From an uncultured Paracoccaceae bacterium (GTDB taxonomy: Bacteria > Pseudomonadota > Alphaproteobacteria > Rhodobacterales > Rhodobacteraceae): 49,946 nt of DNA. Location: contig CALMSR010000019.1 of assembly GCA_937872465.1 (NCBI GenBank), positions 1 through 49,946 of the forward strand, in the 5' to 3' direction. The notes beneath the pieces are model-generated. The model had not been told where the DNA came from and did not search any database. It was given only the letters and a program-made list of their open reading frames with translations. Numbering within the stretch: position 1 is the stretch's first letter; every line of letters begins with the position of its first letter. Shown piece after piece: positions 41,622-49,946 of the stretch. The translations under genes were made by a program, and so were the position numbers.

Positions 41622-42008
41622 TCACTTCAGCTCGACCTCGGCACCGGCCGCGACGAGCTTCTTCTGGATCTCCTCGGCTTCCGCCTTGGAGACGCCTTCC
41701 TTCACCGCCTTGCCGCCGGCCTCGACGAGGTCCTTGGCTTCCTTGAGCCCGAGGCCGGTGATGGCGCGGACTTCCTTGATGACGTTGATCTTCTGGGCGC
41801 CGGCGGCCTTGAGGATCACGTCGAATTCGGTCTGCTCCTCGGCGGCCTCGGCGGGCGCGCCGCCCGCGGCGGGACCCGCGGCCATCATCACCGCGCCGCC
41901 GGCGGCGGGTTCGATGCCGTATTCGTCCTTGAGGATATTCTTCAGCTCGGACGCCTCGAGCAGGGTCAGCCCCACGATCTCTTCGGCGAGTTTCTTCAGA
42001 TCAGCCAT
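41622..42008 (-). CDS. rplL: Ribosomal protein L7/L12
   Basis: The stalk protein that recruits translation GTPases, 128 aa. [22 protein letters not shown] is the dimerising N-terminus. An Ala/Gly/Pro hinge follows (about 38-60) and then the C-terminal domain with [21 protein letters not shown] and [22 protein letters not shown] start at MADLKK (ATG at 42008), the family start. An ATG five codons earlier is less likely. It is 79 bases downstream of rplJ. Confidence 0.97.
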   Translation of the reverse strand: MADLKKLAEEIVGLTLLEASELKNILKDEYGIEPAAGGAVMMAAGPAAGGAPAEAAEEQTEFDVILKAAGAQKINVIKEVRAITGLGLKEAKDLVEAGGKAVKEGVSKAEAEEIQKKLVAAGAEVELK

Positions 42009-42087
42009 TTTCTCAGGTTCCAATCAGGTAGGTTTGCGTCGACCGGTGCGCAAGGCGCGCGCTCTCCGGCCCCGGGTTGCGAAGTCG

Positions 42088-42603
42088 TCAAGCCGCCTCA
42101 CGCTCTTCGAGCGTGCTGAGGATTCCCGCGATATTCGCGGCAGGCGCGCCAATGGCAGAGACCAGCTCGCCTGCCGGGGCCCCGATGCACGCCACGATCG
42201 AAGCGATAAGCTCCTCGCGCGACGGCATGGCGGCCACGGCTTTCACGCCGGCCTCGTCCAGCGGTGTCGCTCCCATCGCACCCCCGAGGACAACGAGCTT
42301 CTTGTTGTCCCTGGCGAAGGCATCCACGGTCTTGGCCGCGGCTACCGGGTCCTCGGAATAGGCGAGCACCGTCATGCCCGTCAGCAGCGATCCCATGCTT
42401 TCGCCGGGGGTGCCTTTGAGGGCGATCTTGGCGAGCTTGTTCTTGGCGACACGGACCGATCCGCCGGCGGTCTTCATCCGCAGGCGGAAATCGGTCATCT
42501 CGGCAACCGAGAGGCCTTCGTAGTGCGCGACCACGACGACACCAGAGTCCGTGAAGATCTGGCCGAGTTCAGCGACCACAGCTTCCTTTTGGGCTCTATC
42601 CAC
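42088..42603 (-). CDS. rplJ: Ribosomal protein L10
   Basis: L10 anchors the L7/L12 dimers to the 50S stalk base. The 171-aa protein starts [17 protein letters not shown], typical for the group, from a GTG at 42603. GGAG lies about eight bases upstream. [19 protein letters not shown] and [16 protein letters not shown] are conserved RNA-binding segments. The C-terminus ([15 protein letters not shown]) carries the L12-binding helix. In many bacteria L10 represses its own message through the leader upstream; a structured leader is also present here. Confidence 0.97.
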   Translation of the reverse strand: MDRAQKEAVVAELGQIFTDSGVVVVAHYEGLSVAEMTDFRLRMKTAGGSVRVAKNKLAKIALKGTPGESMGSLLTGMTVLAYSEDPVAAAKTVDAFARDNKKLVVLGGAMGATPLDEAGVKAVAAMPSREELIASIVACIGAPAGELVSAIGAPAANIAGILSTLEEREAA

Positions 42604-42800
42604 GTTGTTGCTCCAAGTAACTGGCGGTCCGGGGCGTCCGCCCCTCGCCGCCGCTCAGTTTCGCCGGTTGCCCGGCGTCTCGGGTCCTTCTACGGGTTCC
42701 CGCCAAAACCGCCCGGATCAGCCCGGTCGATCCCGATCGTTCCCCGTCTCGGGCAGGATTTCCGGGCGAAGGATCGCTCCTTTCGCCCAACCCGCCGTCT
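42604..42800 (-). promoter_or_regulatory. Putative L10 leader of rplJ
   Basis: The 260-base gap between rplA and rplJ has no ORF of interest. On the minus strand it contains GGCGGGAACCCGTAGAAGG, then ACCCGAGACGCCGGGCAACCGG and AACTGAGCGGCGG, with several GC-rich self-complementary pieces. Position and purine-rich internal loops resemble L10 leader RNAs that bind the L10-L12 complex. The exact fold was not computed. Confidence 0.45.
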
Positions 42801-42829
42801 CGGACAGTCGGACCGGGAAGGCTCCCGAT

Positions 42830-42863
42830 CCGGAACATCCCCCGGTCGCCCGGGGGAATCCGG
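42830..42863 (-). other. Hairpin directly after rplA
   Basis: TCCCCCGG-TCGC-CCGGGGGA (42838-42857) is a perfect 8-bp stem, extended by CCGGA and TCCGG across a small internal loop. It begins at the base after the rplA stop. It is likely a partial terminator or processing signal between rplKA and rplJL. Confidence 0.55.
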
Positions 42864-43562
42864 TCAGTCGGCCACCGCGCTGGCGATGTCGACCGTCACG
42901 CCCGGCCCCATGGTCGAGGAGAGCGCGATCTTCTTGAGATAGGTGCCCTTCGCCCCCGAGGGCTTGGCGCGGTTGACCGCCTGCACGAAGGCACGCACGT
43001 TCTCCACGAGCTTGCCCTCGTCGAAGGAGGCCTTGCCGATGCCGCCATGCACCACGCCGGCCTTCTCGGCCTTGAACTGCACCTCGCCGCCCTTGGCGTT
43101 CTGGATCGCCTGGGCGACGTCCATGGTCACCGTGCCGACCTTGGGGTTCGGCATCAGGTTGCGCGGCCCGAGGATCTTGCCGAGCCGCCCGACGATCGGC
43201 ATCATGTCGGGCGTGGCGATGCAGCGGTCGAACTCGATCTTGCCGCCCTGGATCGTCTCCATCAGATCCTCGGCGCCGACGATGTCGGCACCCGCCGCCG
43301 TGGCCTCGTCCGCCTTGGCGCCGCGGGCGAAGACCGCCACGCGCACGGTCTTGCCGGTGCCGTTCGGCAGGCTGACCACGCCGCGCACCATCTGGTCGGC
43401 ATGGCGGGGATCGACGCCGAGATTCATCGCGATCTCGAGCGTCTCGTCGAATTTCGCCGTGGCATTGGCCTTGATGAGCCGGACCGCCTCGTCGACCGCC
43501 AGGTTGGACTTGCCCTCGACGGCCTTGCGGGCGGCTGCGGTGCGTTTTGCGAGCTTCGCCAT
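42864..43562 (-). CDS. rplA: Ribosomal protein L1
   Basis: L1 forms the mobile stalk at the E site, 232 aa as usual. Visible are [20 protein letters not shown] at the start, [51 protein letters not shown] and [16 protein letters not shown]. These are the standard L1 motifs. It follows rplK after four bases and surely shares its message. No abnormal feature is seen. Confidence 0.98.
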   Translation of the reverse strand: MAKLAKRTAAARKAVEGKSNLAVDEAVRLIKANATAKFDETLEIAMNLGVDPRHADQMVRGVVSLPNGTGKTVRVAVFARGAKADEATAAGADIVGAEDLMETIQGGKIEFDRCIATPDMMPIVGRLGKILGPRNLMPNPKVGTVTMDVAQAIQNAKGGEVQFKAEKAGVVHGGIGKASFDEGKLVENVRAFVQAVNRAKPSGAKGTYLKKIALSSTMGPGVTVDIASAVAD

Positions 43563-43566
43563 GATC

Positions 43567-43995
43567 CTACCCCTTGACCTCGATGCCCATGGACCGGGCG
43601 GAGCCCGCCACGATCAGCATCGCCGCCTCGATGTCGTTGGCGTTGAGATCCTTCATCTTGGTCTCGGCGATCTCGCGCACCTGGGCGAGCGTCACCGTGC
43701 CGGCGGTCTCCTTGCCGGGGAGCTTGGCGCCCGACTTGAGCTTGGCCGCCTTCTTGATGAGGTAGGACGCCGGCGGCGTCTTGATCTCCATCTGGAAGGA
43801 CTTGTCGGAGAAATAGGTGATGATGACCGGGGTCGGCTGGCCGGCCTCGATCTCCTGGGTGCGGGCGTTGAACGCCTTGCAGAATTCCATGATGTTGATG
43901 CCGCGCTGACCGAGCGCGGGACCGACGGGCGGCGAGGGATTAGCCTTGCCGGCGGGCACCTGCAGCTTCAGCTGCCCCATGACTTTCTTGGCCAT
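43567..43995 (-). CDS. rplK: Ribosomal protein L11
   Basis: L11 forms the GTPase-associated centre with 23S rRNA, 142 aa. It starts [20 protein letters not shown] followed by [20 protein letters not shown], the conserved N-terminal domain. The RNA-binding end has [20 protein letters not shown] and [20 protein letters not shown] lies before the ATG at 43995. The frame is open 65 codons upstream but without family sequence. A 191-base gap separates it from nusG. Confidence 0.98.
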   Translation of the reverse strand: MAKKVMGQLKLQVPAGKANPSPPVGPALGQRGINIMEFCKAFNARTQEIEAGQPTPVIITYFSDKSFQMEIKTPPASYLIKKAAKLKSGAKLPGKETAGTVTLAQVREIAETKMKDLNANDIEAAMLIVAGSARSMGIEVKG

Positions 43996-44186
43996 AGACG
44001 GCCTCCTTCTTCTGTCCTGCCACGGGGACGCGTCCCGCGCGGCGTTGCATGGGCGCGGTACGGTCCGGACGGCGCGCCGTCCTCGCCTCCCGCGCGAAGT
44101 CCGAAATCCTCGGATTCCGGCCAACTCTTGGCAGGGCACGATCGAAACGCGCAGCCGGCTCGCGCCTGCGCCGACCGTGCCCCCGG

Positions 44187-44720
44187 TCACGAGGCCTTGG
44201 CGACCTGCGCGAATTCCAGCTCCACCGGCGTGGCCCGGCCGAAGATCGAGACCGAGACCTTGAGCCGGCTCGCGCCCTGGTCCACTTCCTCGACCATGCC
44301 GCTGAAGCCCTCGAAGGGTCCGTCCGTGACCGAGACCTGCTCGCCGGTCTGGAAGGTGATGATCGAGCGCGGCCGCTCCTGCCCCTCGACCACCTGGTTG
44401 AGGATGCGGGCGACCTCGGCGTCGCGCATCGGCAGCGGCTTGCCCTTGGGGCCGAGGAAGCCGGTGACGCGGTTGAGCGAGCTGATCAGGTGATAGGCCC
44501 GGTCGGTCATCTCCATCTTGACCAGCACATAGCCCGGCATGAAGCGCTTCTCGGTCTGCACCTTCTTGCCGCGGCGGATTTCGATGACGTCCTCGGTCGG
44601 CACCATGACCTCGGCGATCTCGTCCTCGAGATGCTGTTGGGCCACGGCCTCGCGGATCGCCTCGGCGACCTTCTTCTCGAAGTTCGAGAGAACGCTCACC
44701 GAATACCAGCGCATCGCCAT
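44187..44720 (-). CDS. nusG: Transcription antitermination factor NusG
   Basis: NusG binds elongating RNA polymerase and links it to Rho or the ribosome. The 177-aa protein has the NGN domain beginning [18 protein letters not shown], with [14 protein letters not shown] and [14 protein letters not shown]. The KOW domain (about 123-175) has [26 protein letters not shown] precedes the first ATG; the ATG two codons on (44714) is also possible. It follows secE across a gap of 154 bases that carries a hairpin. Confidence 0.97.
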   Translation of the reverse strand: MAMRWYSVSVLSNFEKKVAEAIREAVAQQHLEDEIAEVMVPTEDVIEIRRGKKVQTEKRFMPGYVLVKMEMTDRAYHLISSLNRVTGFLGPKGKPLPMRDAEVARILNQVVEGQERPRSIITFQTGEQVSVTDGPFEGFSGMVEEVDQGASRLKVSVSIFGRATPVELEFAQVAKAS

Positions 44721-44798
44721 GCTGTCCGTTACCTCAATCTCTCGGCGGCGCCTCGCCGCCCGACTTCTCTTCTGCCCGCGCCACGCGGGGGCAAACGC

Positions 44799-44830
44799 AA
44801 AGGGCGCGCTACCGAATCGACGCGCGCCTT
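44799..44830 (-). other. Imperfect hairpin between secE and nusG
   Basis: On the minus strand AAGGCGCGCG and CGCGCCCTT pair with one irregularity and are followed by TGCGTTTGC. It resembles a terminator with a short T-rich end, but nusG lies directly downstream. It may act as an attenuator. Confidence 0.4.
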
Positions 44831-44874
44831 CCGTGTTGCGAGAGGCGTCCGATTACCCCCGCGCGCGGCGGGGT

Positions 44875-45072
44875 TCAAGAGGCGAAGTTAAGGATCTGCT
44901 CCAGGGCGAAGCGCACGATCAGGTCCACCGTGAAGAAGAAGGTGGCGAAAAGCGTCGCCATGATCATCACCATGACCGTGGTGAGCCCCGTCTCGCGCCG
45001 CGTCGGCCAGACGATGCGCGCGGCCTCCGCGCGGACCTGCTGGATGAACTGGAAGGGATTGGTACGGGCCAT
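44875..45072 (-). CDS. secE: Preprotein translocase subunit SecE
   Basis: The small essential SecYEG subunit, 65 aa. MARTNPFQFIQQVRAEAARIVWPTR is the amphipathic cytoplasmic part ending in the conserved VWPTRRET, followed by one membrane helix (about 28-50). I start at MARTNPF (ATG at 45072). An ATG 11 codons upstream is open but gives a non-family extension. It is the first gene of the nusG-rpl-rpo cluster on this strand. Confidence 0.96.
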   Translation of the reverse strand: MARTNPFQFIQQVRAEAARIVWPTRRETGLTTVMVMIMATLFATFFFTVDLIVRFALEQILNFAS

Positions 45073-45102
45073 GGGAACCTGTCCGGACGCTTGAGCGCCG
45101 AG

Positions 45103-45131
45103 CACTTACCCACGCCCCGGGCGGTTTGCAA
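45103..45131 (-). promoter_or_regulatory. Candidate secE promoter
   Basis: On the minus strand TTGCAA (45126-45131) and TAAGTG (45103-45108) are 17 bases apart, about 30 bases before the secE start. The -35 is good, the -10 poor, which is common for highly expressed rhodobacterial promoters. Confidence 0.4.
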
Positions 45132-45343
45132 GGCCGGATGCCATCTCCGCAGGCCGCGGGCGGTTCGGCCGGCCGTCTCCGGGGCGGCAGGCGCCGCATT
45201 GCGGATCCTACCGCATGTTGCCGTGATTTCGACGGATTCCACCACTTGTTGGGGCGATGTCACCAATTCTTCGCGAAATGGCAATATCCGGTTAACCATC
45301 GCCGCCTAGCCTCCGCACCAGCAGATTGCAGCGGAGGTCCCCG

Positions 45344-46900
45344 ATGCCGCGCCGGTTTCCCCTCTCGCGCCGCCGCTTCCTCGCCTCCGGCGCCGCGGCG
45401 CTCGCCCTGCCGGGCTTCAGCCGGGCGCCCGACCGCCCGGTCTTCACCCACGGGGTGCAATCCGGCGACGTGGGAGCCGCCTCCGGCATGGTCTGGGGCC
45501 GGGTCGACCGCCCGGCGCGGGTCATGGTCGAATACGCCACCACCGAGAGCTTCCGCGATGCGGTCCGGCTTCCGCCGGTCGATGCGCTGGCGGGCAGCGA
45601 TTTCGCCGTCAAACGCCGGCTGGAAGGCCTGCCCGCCGGCCAGGACATCTTCTACCGGCTGGTCGCCGCCGATCTCGCGGAGCCCGCGCTGATCTCGGAG
45701 CCGGCGACCGGCCGCTTCCGCACCGCGCCCGCGGACCGCCGCGCCGTGCGCTTCGCCTGGTCGGGCGACACCGGCGGGCAGGGCTGGGGCATCGACGACG
45801 AAGGCATGCGCAGCTATGCCGCCGTCGCCGGCCACGCGCCGGATTTCTTCATCCATTGCGGCGACACCGTCTATGCCGACGGCCCCATGGCGGAAGAGGC
45901 GTCGCTGCTCGACGGCGGAACCTGGCGCAACGTCGTGCTGACCGACGAGAAGCGGAAGGTGGCGGAGACACTCGACGAGTTCCGCGGCCAGTGGCGCTAC
46001 AACCTCATGGACCGGCATGTGCGGGCCTTCAACGCGGCGGTACCGAGCTTCGTGCAATGGGACGACCACGAGGTGCTCAACAACTGGTCGCCGGGCACCG
46101 ACCTGCGCGACGATTCCCGCTATTCCGAGACCTCGGTCGCCCGGCTCGCGGCGCGCGCGGCCCGCGCCTTCCACGAGATGACGCCGATAAGGACCGATCC
46201 CGCCGACCCGCGCCGGATCTACCGCCGGATCGCCTACGGGCCGCTGCTCGAGGTGTTCTTCCTCGATTTCCGGTCGTATCGCGGAGCGAACTACCTCGCC
46301 TCCGACCAGGACCTGCCCCATGCGCGCACCGGCCTCGGCGCGGCCCAGCTCGCCTGGCTGAAGCGCTCGCTCTCGGCCAGCCGCGCCACCTGGAAGGTGA
46401 TCGCCTGCGACATGCCCATCGGGCTCGTCTCCTGGGGGCGCTCCCCCGGCGGGCTGGCCGCGGAGGCCTTCGCCAACGGCGAAGGCGGCGCGCCGCGCGG
46501 CCGCGAACAGGAGATCGCGGATCTGCTGCGCCACATCCACGCCGAAGGCATCGCCAATACGCTCTGGCTGACCGCCGACGTGCATTATACCGCCGCCCAT
46601 CACTACGATCCGTCGCGGGCGGCCTTCCAGGATTTCACGCCGTTCTGGGAGTTTGTGTCGGGGCCCCTGCATGCGGGGAGCTTCGCCCAGAAGGCGCTCG
46701 ACCCCACCTTCGGCCCCGAGGTCCGGTTCGTGAAGGCGCCGCCGCCGGGGCTCGGTGCCGCGGTGTCGCCGCGCGACGGCTACCAGTTCTTCGGGCTGGT
46801 CGACATCGACGGCGCGACCGCCCAGCTCACCGTGCGGCTCATGGATCGCGACGACAACGAGCTCTGGCGCATCACCCTCGATCCGGCCGTTGCGGTCTAG
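45344..46900 (+). CDS. phoD: PhoD-family alkaline phosphatase/phosphodiesterase
   Basis: PhoD enzymes release phosphate from phosphomono- and diesters outside the cell, usually with Ca2+ and Fe3+. The 518-aa protein starts with a Tat signal (SRRRFLASGAAALALPGF). It then shows FTHGVQSGDV and a beta-sandwich N-domain (about 30-125). The catalytic domain has FAWSGDTGG, HCGDTVYADG, WDDHEVLNN and WLTADVHYTAAHHYDP, which supply the metal ligands. GGAGG precedes the ATG at 45344. It lies alone between secE and tRNA-Trp on the opposite strand. PhoB control would be expected, but no good Pho box was found upstream. Confidence 0.92.
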   Translation: MPRRFPLSRRRFLASGAAALALPGFSRAPDRPVFTHGVQSGDVGAASGMVWGRVDRPARVMVEYATTESFRDAVRLPPVDALAGSDFAVKRRLEGLPAGQDIFYRLVAADLAEPALISEPATGRFRTAPADRRAVRFAWSGDTGGQGWGIDDEGMRSYAAVAGHAPDFFIHCGDTVYADGPMAEEASLLDGGTWRNVVLTDEKRKVAETLDEFRGQWRYNLMDRHVRAFNAAVPSFVQWDDHEVLNNWSPGTDLRDDSRYSETSVARLAARAARAFHEMTPIRTDPADPRRIYRRIAYGPLLEVFFLDFRSYRGANYLASDQDLPHARTGLGAAQLAWLKRSLSASRATWKVIACDMPIGLVSWGRSPGGLAAEAFANGEGGAPRGREQEIADLLRHIHAEGIANTLWLTADVHYTAAHHYDPSRAAFQDFTPFWEFVSGPLHAGSFAQKALDPTFGPEVRFVKAPPPGLGAAVSPRDGYQFFGLVDIDGATAQLTVRLMDRDDNELWRITLDPAVAV

Positions 46901-46943
46901 GTTGCGGCGGCATGGCGCCGCCGTTGCGGCGCGTCCGGCATCC

Positions 46944-47019
46944 TGGCAGGGGCGATAGGACTCGAACCTACGACCCTCGGTTTTGGAGACCGATGCTCTA
47001 CCAACTGAGCTACACCCCT
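46944..47019 (-). tRNA. trnW: tRNA-Trp (CCA anticodon)
   Basis: A complete 76-base tRNA on the minus strand. The acceptor stem is AGGGGTG/CGCCCCT with encoded CCA end (46944-46946). The D-arm is TAGCTCAGTTGGTAGAGCA, the anticodon loop TCTCCAAAA reads CCA, and the T-arm is GTAGGTTCGAGTCCTAT. tRNA-Trp upstream of secE on the same strand is the classical arrangement, but here phoD is inserted between them on the other strand. Confidence 0.98.
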
Positions 47020-47076
47020 AGAGTGCCGGCATGCGCGGCGTGAGATACGACCGATCCCCCCCGGGCGCAAGGGGCG

Positions 47077-47892
47077 TCAGCGCCCCGACCAGAGGCGGCG
47101 GAGCCCGAAGCGCAGGCCGCCGCCGGGGGCGGGCTCGCCCAGGCCAGAGCCTTCCGGCCAGGGCACGGGGCCGGAGGCCTCCAGCAGCGCGACCTCCGCG
47201 CCCTCGAGCAGCAGGCAGGAGAGCTTGCCGCTGCGCACCGCGCCGGTGTCGACGGCGATGCGGTTGGGGTGATGCTCGACCCGCGGCACGATGGTATGGC
47301 CATGCACGACCTTGAAGCCGAAGTCGCGCCGCGACGACAGGAAGGGCTCGCGGATCCAGATCAGATCGTCGCGGTTCTGCGCCTCCATCGGCACGCCGGG
47401 CCGAATGCCGGCATGGACGAAGACGTAGCCGCCGATGCGGTGCCAGAGCCGGCAGCGGTCGAGGAAGGCCGCATGCTCCGCGGGAAAGGCCGCGGCGAAA
47501 GCGTCGTGGGTCGCCCGCGGGTCGCGCTCGTGGGCGTCCCGCACGCCGTAGGAGGCGAGCGTCGCGCCGCCGCCCATGGCCGAATGCAGCCAGTGATAGG
47601 TGCGGTCGTACCATTCGGGATCGCGGAGATAGGCCTCGATATAGCTGTCGTGATTGCCGAGCAGGAAGACGCTCGGCAGATCCGAGGCCTCGATGCCGAT
47701 GAGCCGGTCGAGAACGCCGCGACTGGAGGGCCCGCGGTCGACATAATCGCCCAGCATGACCAGCAGCGGCCGGGGATGAGGCCGGGCGGCGAGGTCGGCG
47801 CGCAGGCGCGCGTGCATGGCGTCGAGCAGGTCGAGCCGGCCGTGCACGTCGCCGATGGCATAGATCCGCTGCCCCTCGGTGGCATCGCTCAT
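47077..47892 (-). CDS. Metallophosphoesterase, serine/threonine phosphatase-like
   Basis: A 271-aa calcineurin-like phosphoesterase of the bacterial PrpA/ApaH-like group. The metal and catalytic motifs are IYAIGDVHGRLDLLD, VMLGDYVDRGPSSRGV, FLLGNHDSYIE and, further on, VVHGHTIVPRVEHHPNRIAVDTGA. These match protein phosphatases such as PphA, but diadenosine tetraphosphate hydrolysis is possible. I start at MSDATEGQR (ATG 47892, GGGAG upstream); the frame is open 33 codons further. It ends 57 bases before tRNA-Trp on the same strand. Confidence 0.9.
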   Translation of the reverse strand: MSDATEGQRIYAIGDVHGRLDLLDAMHARLRADLAARPHPRPLLVMLGDYVDRGPSSRGVLDRLIGIEASDLPSVFLLGNHDSYIEAYLRDPEWYDRTYHWLHSAMGGGATLASYGVRDAHERDPRATHDAFAAAFPAEHAAFLDRCRLWHRIGGYVFVHAGIRPGVPMEAQNRDDLIWIREPFLSSRRDFGFKVVHGHTIVPRVEHHPNRIAVDTGAVRSGKLSCLLLEGAEVALLEASGPVPWPEGSGLGEPAPGGGLRFGLRRLWSGR

Positions 47893-48151
47893 GCGGGGCG
47901 CTCCCGGCGCGGGGCGTGACGATTCACCATTCGGTCCCGTGATCCATCCTGCATCCGGCCCGCCCGCGCTGCTTTTCCGGCCTTCTAGCATGCCGATTCC
48001 GGGGGATCACGCGCGATATGCCCGGCGCCCTCTGGCGCCCCGTTCCGCCGTCCCCGCCAGTTAACCATAGAAAATCTTTACATAATCGGAGGCGATATGC
48101 AGACTCCTCCAAGAAGCATGATCGTATCGAGTTATAAAGCTCAACCCAGGA

Positions 48152-49795
48152 ATGAACAAATTACGTTCCAACCGGCAACGGGATGTCATTGTCGTCGGCG
48201 CCGGGCTCGGCGGCGCGAGTGCCGCATGGCAGCTCGCCGAGCGCGGGCTCGACGTGCTGGTCGTCGAGGCGGGACCCGACGTCACCGCCCCCCTCGCCGC
48301 GAAATCCGCCTATTCGCGGCTGGCGGCGCGGCTCCAGGAGCCCGCCTTCCCCGAGCAGGAGGACTGGAACGCCGGCGTCCTCTCCTATTACGAGCGCGGC
48401 CGCGGCGGGGCCGCGCCGCGCAGGGTCGCCACGCGACTCGGCCAGGGGCTGGGCGGCACCTCCGTGCGCTATGCCGCGGCGCTCGGCCGGTTCCGGCGCA
48501 GCGACTTCGCCGGCAGCGTGGCCGAGGGCCACGCATCGCTGCTGCCCAATGCCTGGCCGATCGGTTACGACGGTTTCCGCGGCCATTACGCCCGGGCGGA
48601 ATCGCTCTTGCGGGTCTGCGGCGAGCGCGATCCGCTCGACCCCGACGACGATGCCGACCTCCTGCCGCCGCCGCGGCTCTCCGCGGCCGCCGAGGCGCTC
48701 CGCACCAGCCTCGCGGCGAAGGGCCACGCGCCTTTCCGCCTGCATGTCGGCCTCGATTATCTTCCGGGATGCATCGAATGCTTCGGCGCGCGCTGCGCCC
48801 GCGCCTGCAAGGCCGACGGCTACAACCGCGCGCTGCAGCCGGCGCTCGCCACGGGCCGGGTGGCGCTGGAGACCGGTCTGCGCGTCGAGGCGATCCTGCC
48901 CGAGGATGGCGGCGTCGCCGTGCTCCTGCGCGACCGGGAAGGCGTCGCCACGATGCGCCGTGCCGGGCGCATCGTCCTCGCGGCCGGCGCGCTCAACTCC
49001 CCGCTCATCCTCGCGCGGTCCACCGCGCTCTGGGGGGATGCCGGGCCGCCGGCGATGCTCGGCCGCGGATTGATGTTCCATGTCTCCGATTTCTTCCTGG
49101 TGATGTCCCGGCGCGAGGCGGATGGCCAGGGTCCGCGCAAATGGCTGGCGCTGCGCGATTTCTATGCTGACGGCGAGGCCGGTATCGGCGAGATCCAGTC
49201 GACCGGCTACAGCCTGGAGACCGGGGCGCTGATGCAGGCGATGCGCGGCCTGATCGCGGGGCTGCCGTTGCGCCCCGCGCCCTGGATGGTCGAGGCGCTG
49301 CGCCCGCTCGCCTGGAGCATGGCAGCGCTCATCGGGCCGAGGCCCATCTTCACCACGATCACCGAGGACCTGCCCGACGCCCGCAACCACGTGCGCAGCG
49401 AGGGCGGCAGGATCGTGGTGGAATATTCCGTCGACCCCGCCCTCAAGCGCCGCGCCGCGGCCAACCGCGCCCGCATCCGCGCGGTCTTCGCCCCCTTCGG
49501 AGTGCATTTCCTGGGCCGGCACGCGCAGCCCAACTGGGGGCATCCCATGGGCACCTGCCGGATGGGGCTCGATCCCCGGACCTCCGTGACCGATCCCGAG
49601 GGCAGGGTGCATGGCCAGCCACGGATCCATGTCGCCGACGCCTCGGTCTTCCCCTCCTCGGGCGGCGCCGGCCCGGCGCTGACCGTGGTCGCCAATGCGC
49701 TGCGTGTCGCCGACGCGCTTGCCGACGCGAGTCTGGCCGACCGGCAGGCCATGCAGGATCCGGCCCCAATCCGGGCCATGCAGTCGGTTCCCTGA
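48152..49795 (+). CDS. GMC-family FAD oxidoreductase
   Basis: A 547-aa glucose-methanol-choline type flavoprotein. The FAD-binding start is DVIVVGAGLGGASAAWQLAE followed by LVVEAGP. RLGQGLGGTSVRYAAA is the second signature. A cysteine-rich GCIECFGARCARACKADGYN segment follows, as in sterol and fatty-alcohol oxidase-like members. The C-terminus has HPMGTCRMG and HVADASVFPSSGGAGPALTVVANA. The substrate is unknown. The ATG at 48152 has AGGA only one base away, an unusual ribosome binding site. A better GGAGG-ATG at 48097 opens a different frame. An in-frame stop at 48119-48121 limits extension. Confidence 0.9.
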   Translation: MNKLRSNRQRDVIVVGAGLGGASAAWQLAERGLDVLVVEAGPDVTAPLAAKSAYSRLAARLQEPAFPEQEDWNAGVLSYYERGRGGAAPRRVATRLGQGLGGTSVRYAAALGRFRRSDFAGSVAEGHASLLPNAWPIGYDGFRGHYARAESLLRVCGERDPLDPDDDADLLPPPRLSAAAEALRTSLAAKGHAPFRLHVGLDYLPGCIECFGARCARACKADGYNRALQPALATGRVALETGLRVEAILPEDGGVAVLLRDREGVATMRRAGRIVLAAGALNSPLILARSTALWGDAGPPAMLGRGLMFHVSDFFLVMSRREADGQGPRKWLALRDFYADGEAGIGEIQSTGYSLETGALMQAMRGLIAGLPLRPAPWMVEALRPLAWSMAALIGPRPIFTTITEDLPDARNHVRSEGGRIVVEYSVDPALKRRAAANRARIRAVFAPFGVHFLGRHAQPNWGHPMGTCRMGLDPRTSVTDPEGRVHGQPRIHVADASVFPSSGGAGPALTVVANALRVADALADASLADRQAMQDPAPIRAMQSVP

Positions 49796-49855
49796 CCGGC
49801 GGGAAGGCTGCCCCCCTCACCCCGTGCCGCAGGCCGGGGGCGCCCCGGCAAGGAA

Positions 49856-49878
49856 AAGGGCGCCGTGGGGGCGCCCTT
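49856..49878 (-). terminator. rho-independent terminator of tuf
   Basis: AAGGGCGCC and GGCGCCCTT form a perfect 9-bp stem with a five-base loop. On the minus strand it is followed by TTCC after the AAGGG/CCCTT closing pairs. It lies 22 bases after the tuf stop. Confidence 0.85.
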
Positions 49879-49900
49879 CCGGTTCCTCGGCCCTTCGGCG

Positions 49901-49946
49901 TTATTCGATGATCTTGGAGACGACGCCTGCGCCGACGGTGCGTCCG
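49901..49946 (-). CDS. tuf: Elongation factor Tu, C-terminal fragment
   Basis: The last 46 bases of the window read on the minus strand as GRTVGAGVVSKIIE followed by TAA, the conserved end of EF-Tu. The rest of the gene lies beyond the window. EF-Tu delivers aminoacyl-tRNA to the ribosome. Its position upstream of tRNA-Trp and secE fits the tuf-trnW-secE-nusG order, here interrupted by other genes. Confidence 0.93.
   Translation of the reverse strand, partial: GRTVGAGVVSKIIE

Noticed and set aside
45240..45300. Possible Pho box upstream of phoD
   Set aside because: ATGTCAC is a 5/7 match, but the heptamers 11 bases to either side (TTGTTGG, TCTTCGC) do not match, unlike the clear site at 19377.

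Overview
This is a very GC-rich chromosomal window with dense, codon-biased genes. It most resembles an alphaproteobacterium of the Rhodobacterales (Paracoccaceae and relatives). The clues are the order coxB-ctaB-coxF-ctaG-coxC followed by surf1-thrC-M16 peptidase, ptsP next to lysC, gcrA close to argD-argF, and tRNA-Trp upstream of secE-nusG-rplKAJL-rpoBC. No insertion sequence, prophage, CRISPR array or rRNA gene was seen. Genus cannot be decided from the sequence alone.

Layout. At 1-1200 is the 3' part of an autotransporter-like outer membrane protein with a Gly/Asp tandem repeat. At 1381-2805 (minus) is tldD. At 2965-12998 is a long plus-strand run: the aa3-type cytochrome oxidase subunit and assembly genes (coxB, ctaB, coxF-like, ctaG, coxC), a small membrane protein plus a five-helix DsbB-like protein, surf1, then thrC, an M16 peptidase, a GNAT acetyltransferase and an FAD-linked oxidase, ending at a 13-bp hairpin. 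At 13371-17932 are a second GNAT gene, ptsP, lysC and a DUF1178 gene. At 18056-20958 is phoR, a Pho-box promoter and phoU-phoB, with no pst transporter genes between. At 21319-24497 is a DUF3302-HlyD-NodT export set with no recognisable pump. At 24555-29308 are gcrA (minus), an orphan ABC-2 permease, argD-argF and a rhomboid protease (minus). At 29517-32851 (minus) are metG and a BON-MscS channel. At 32979-45072 (minus) is the transcription/ribosome cluster secE-nusG-rplK-rplA-rplJ-rplL-rpoB-rpoC. At 45344-49946 are phoD, tRNA-Trp (minus), a protein-phosphatase-like gene (minus), a GMC oxidoreductase and the last codons of tuf (minus).

How the parts work together. The cox run supplies two oxidase subunits and their heme O, copper and heme-insertion factors, but not subunit I. 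A periplasmic thiol-oxidising module is embedded in it. PhoR/PhoU/PhoB form a phosphate-sensing set, and PhoU-PhoB carry what looks like their own Pho box. The minus-strand cluster is the conserved RNA polymerase and ribosomal protein operon, with several hairpins at gene junctions. The usual tuf-tRNA-Trp-secE neighbourhood has been opened by three unrelated genes.

Most unexpected signals: five degenerate 11-bp tandem repeats upstream of metG (31311-31365); the four-heptamer Pho box with a perfect TATAAT (19377-19431); the DsbB variant with a displaced second cysteine pair; the duplicated acidic tail on CoxB; the pumpless DUF3302-HlyD-NodT set; and the TTGTAACC-N11-GGTTACAA inverted repeat between gcrA and the ABC permease.
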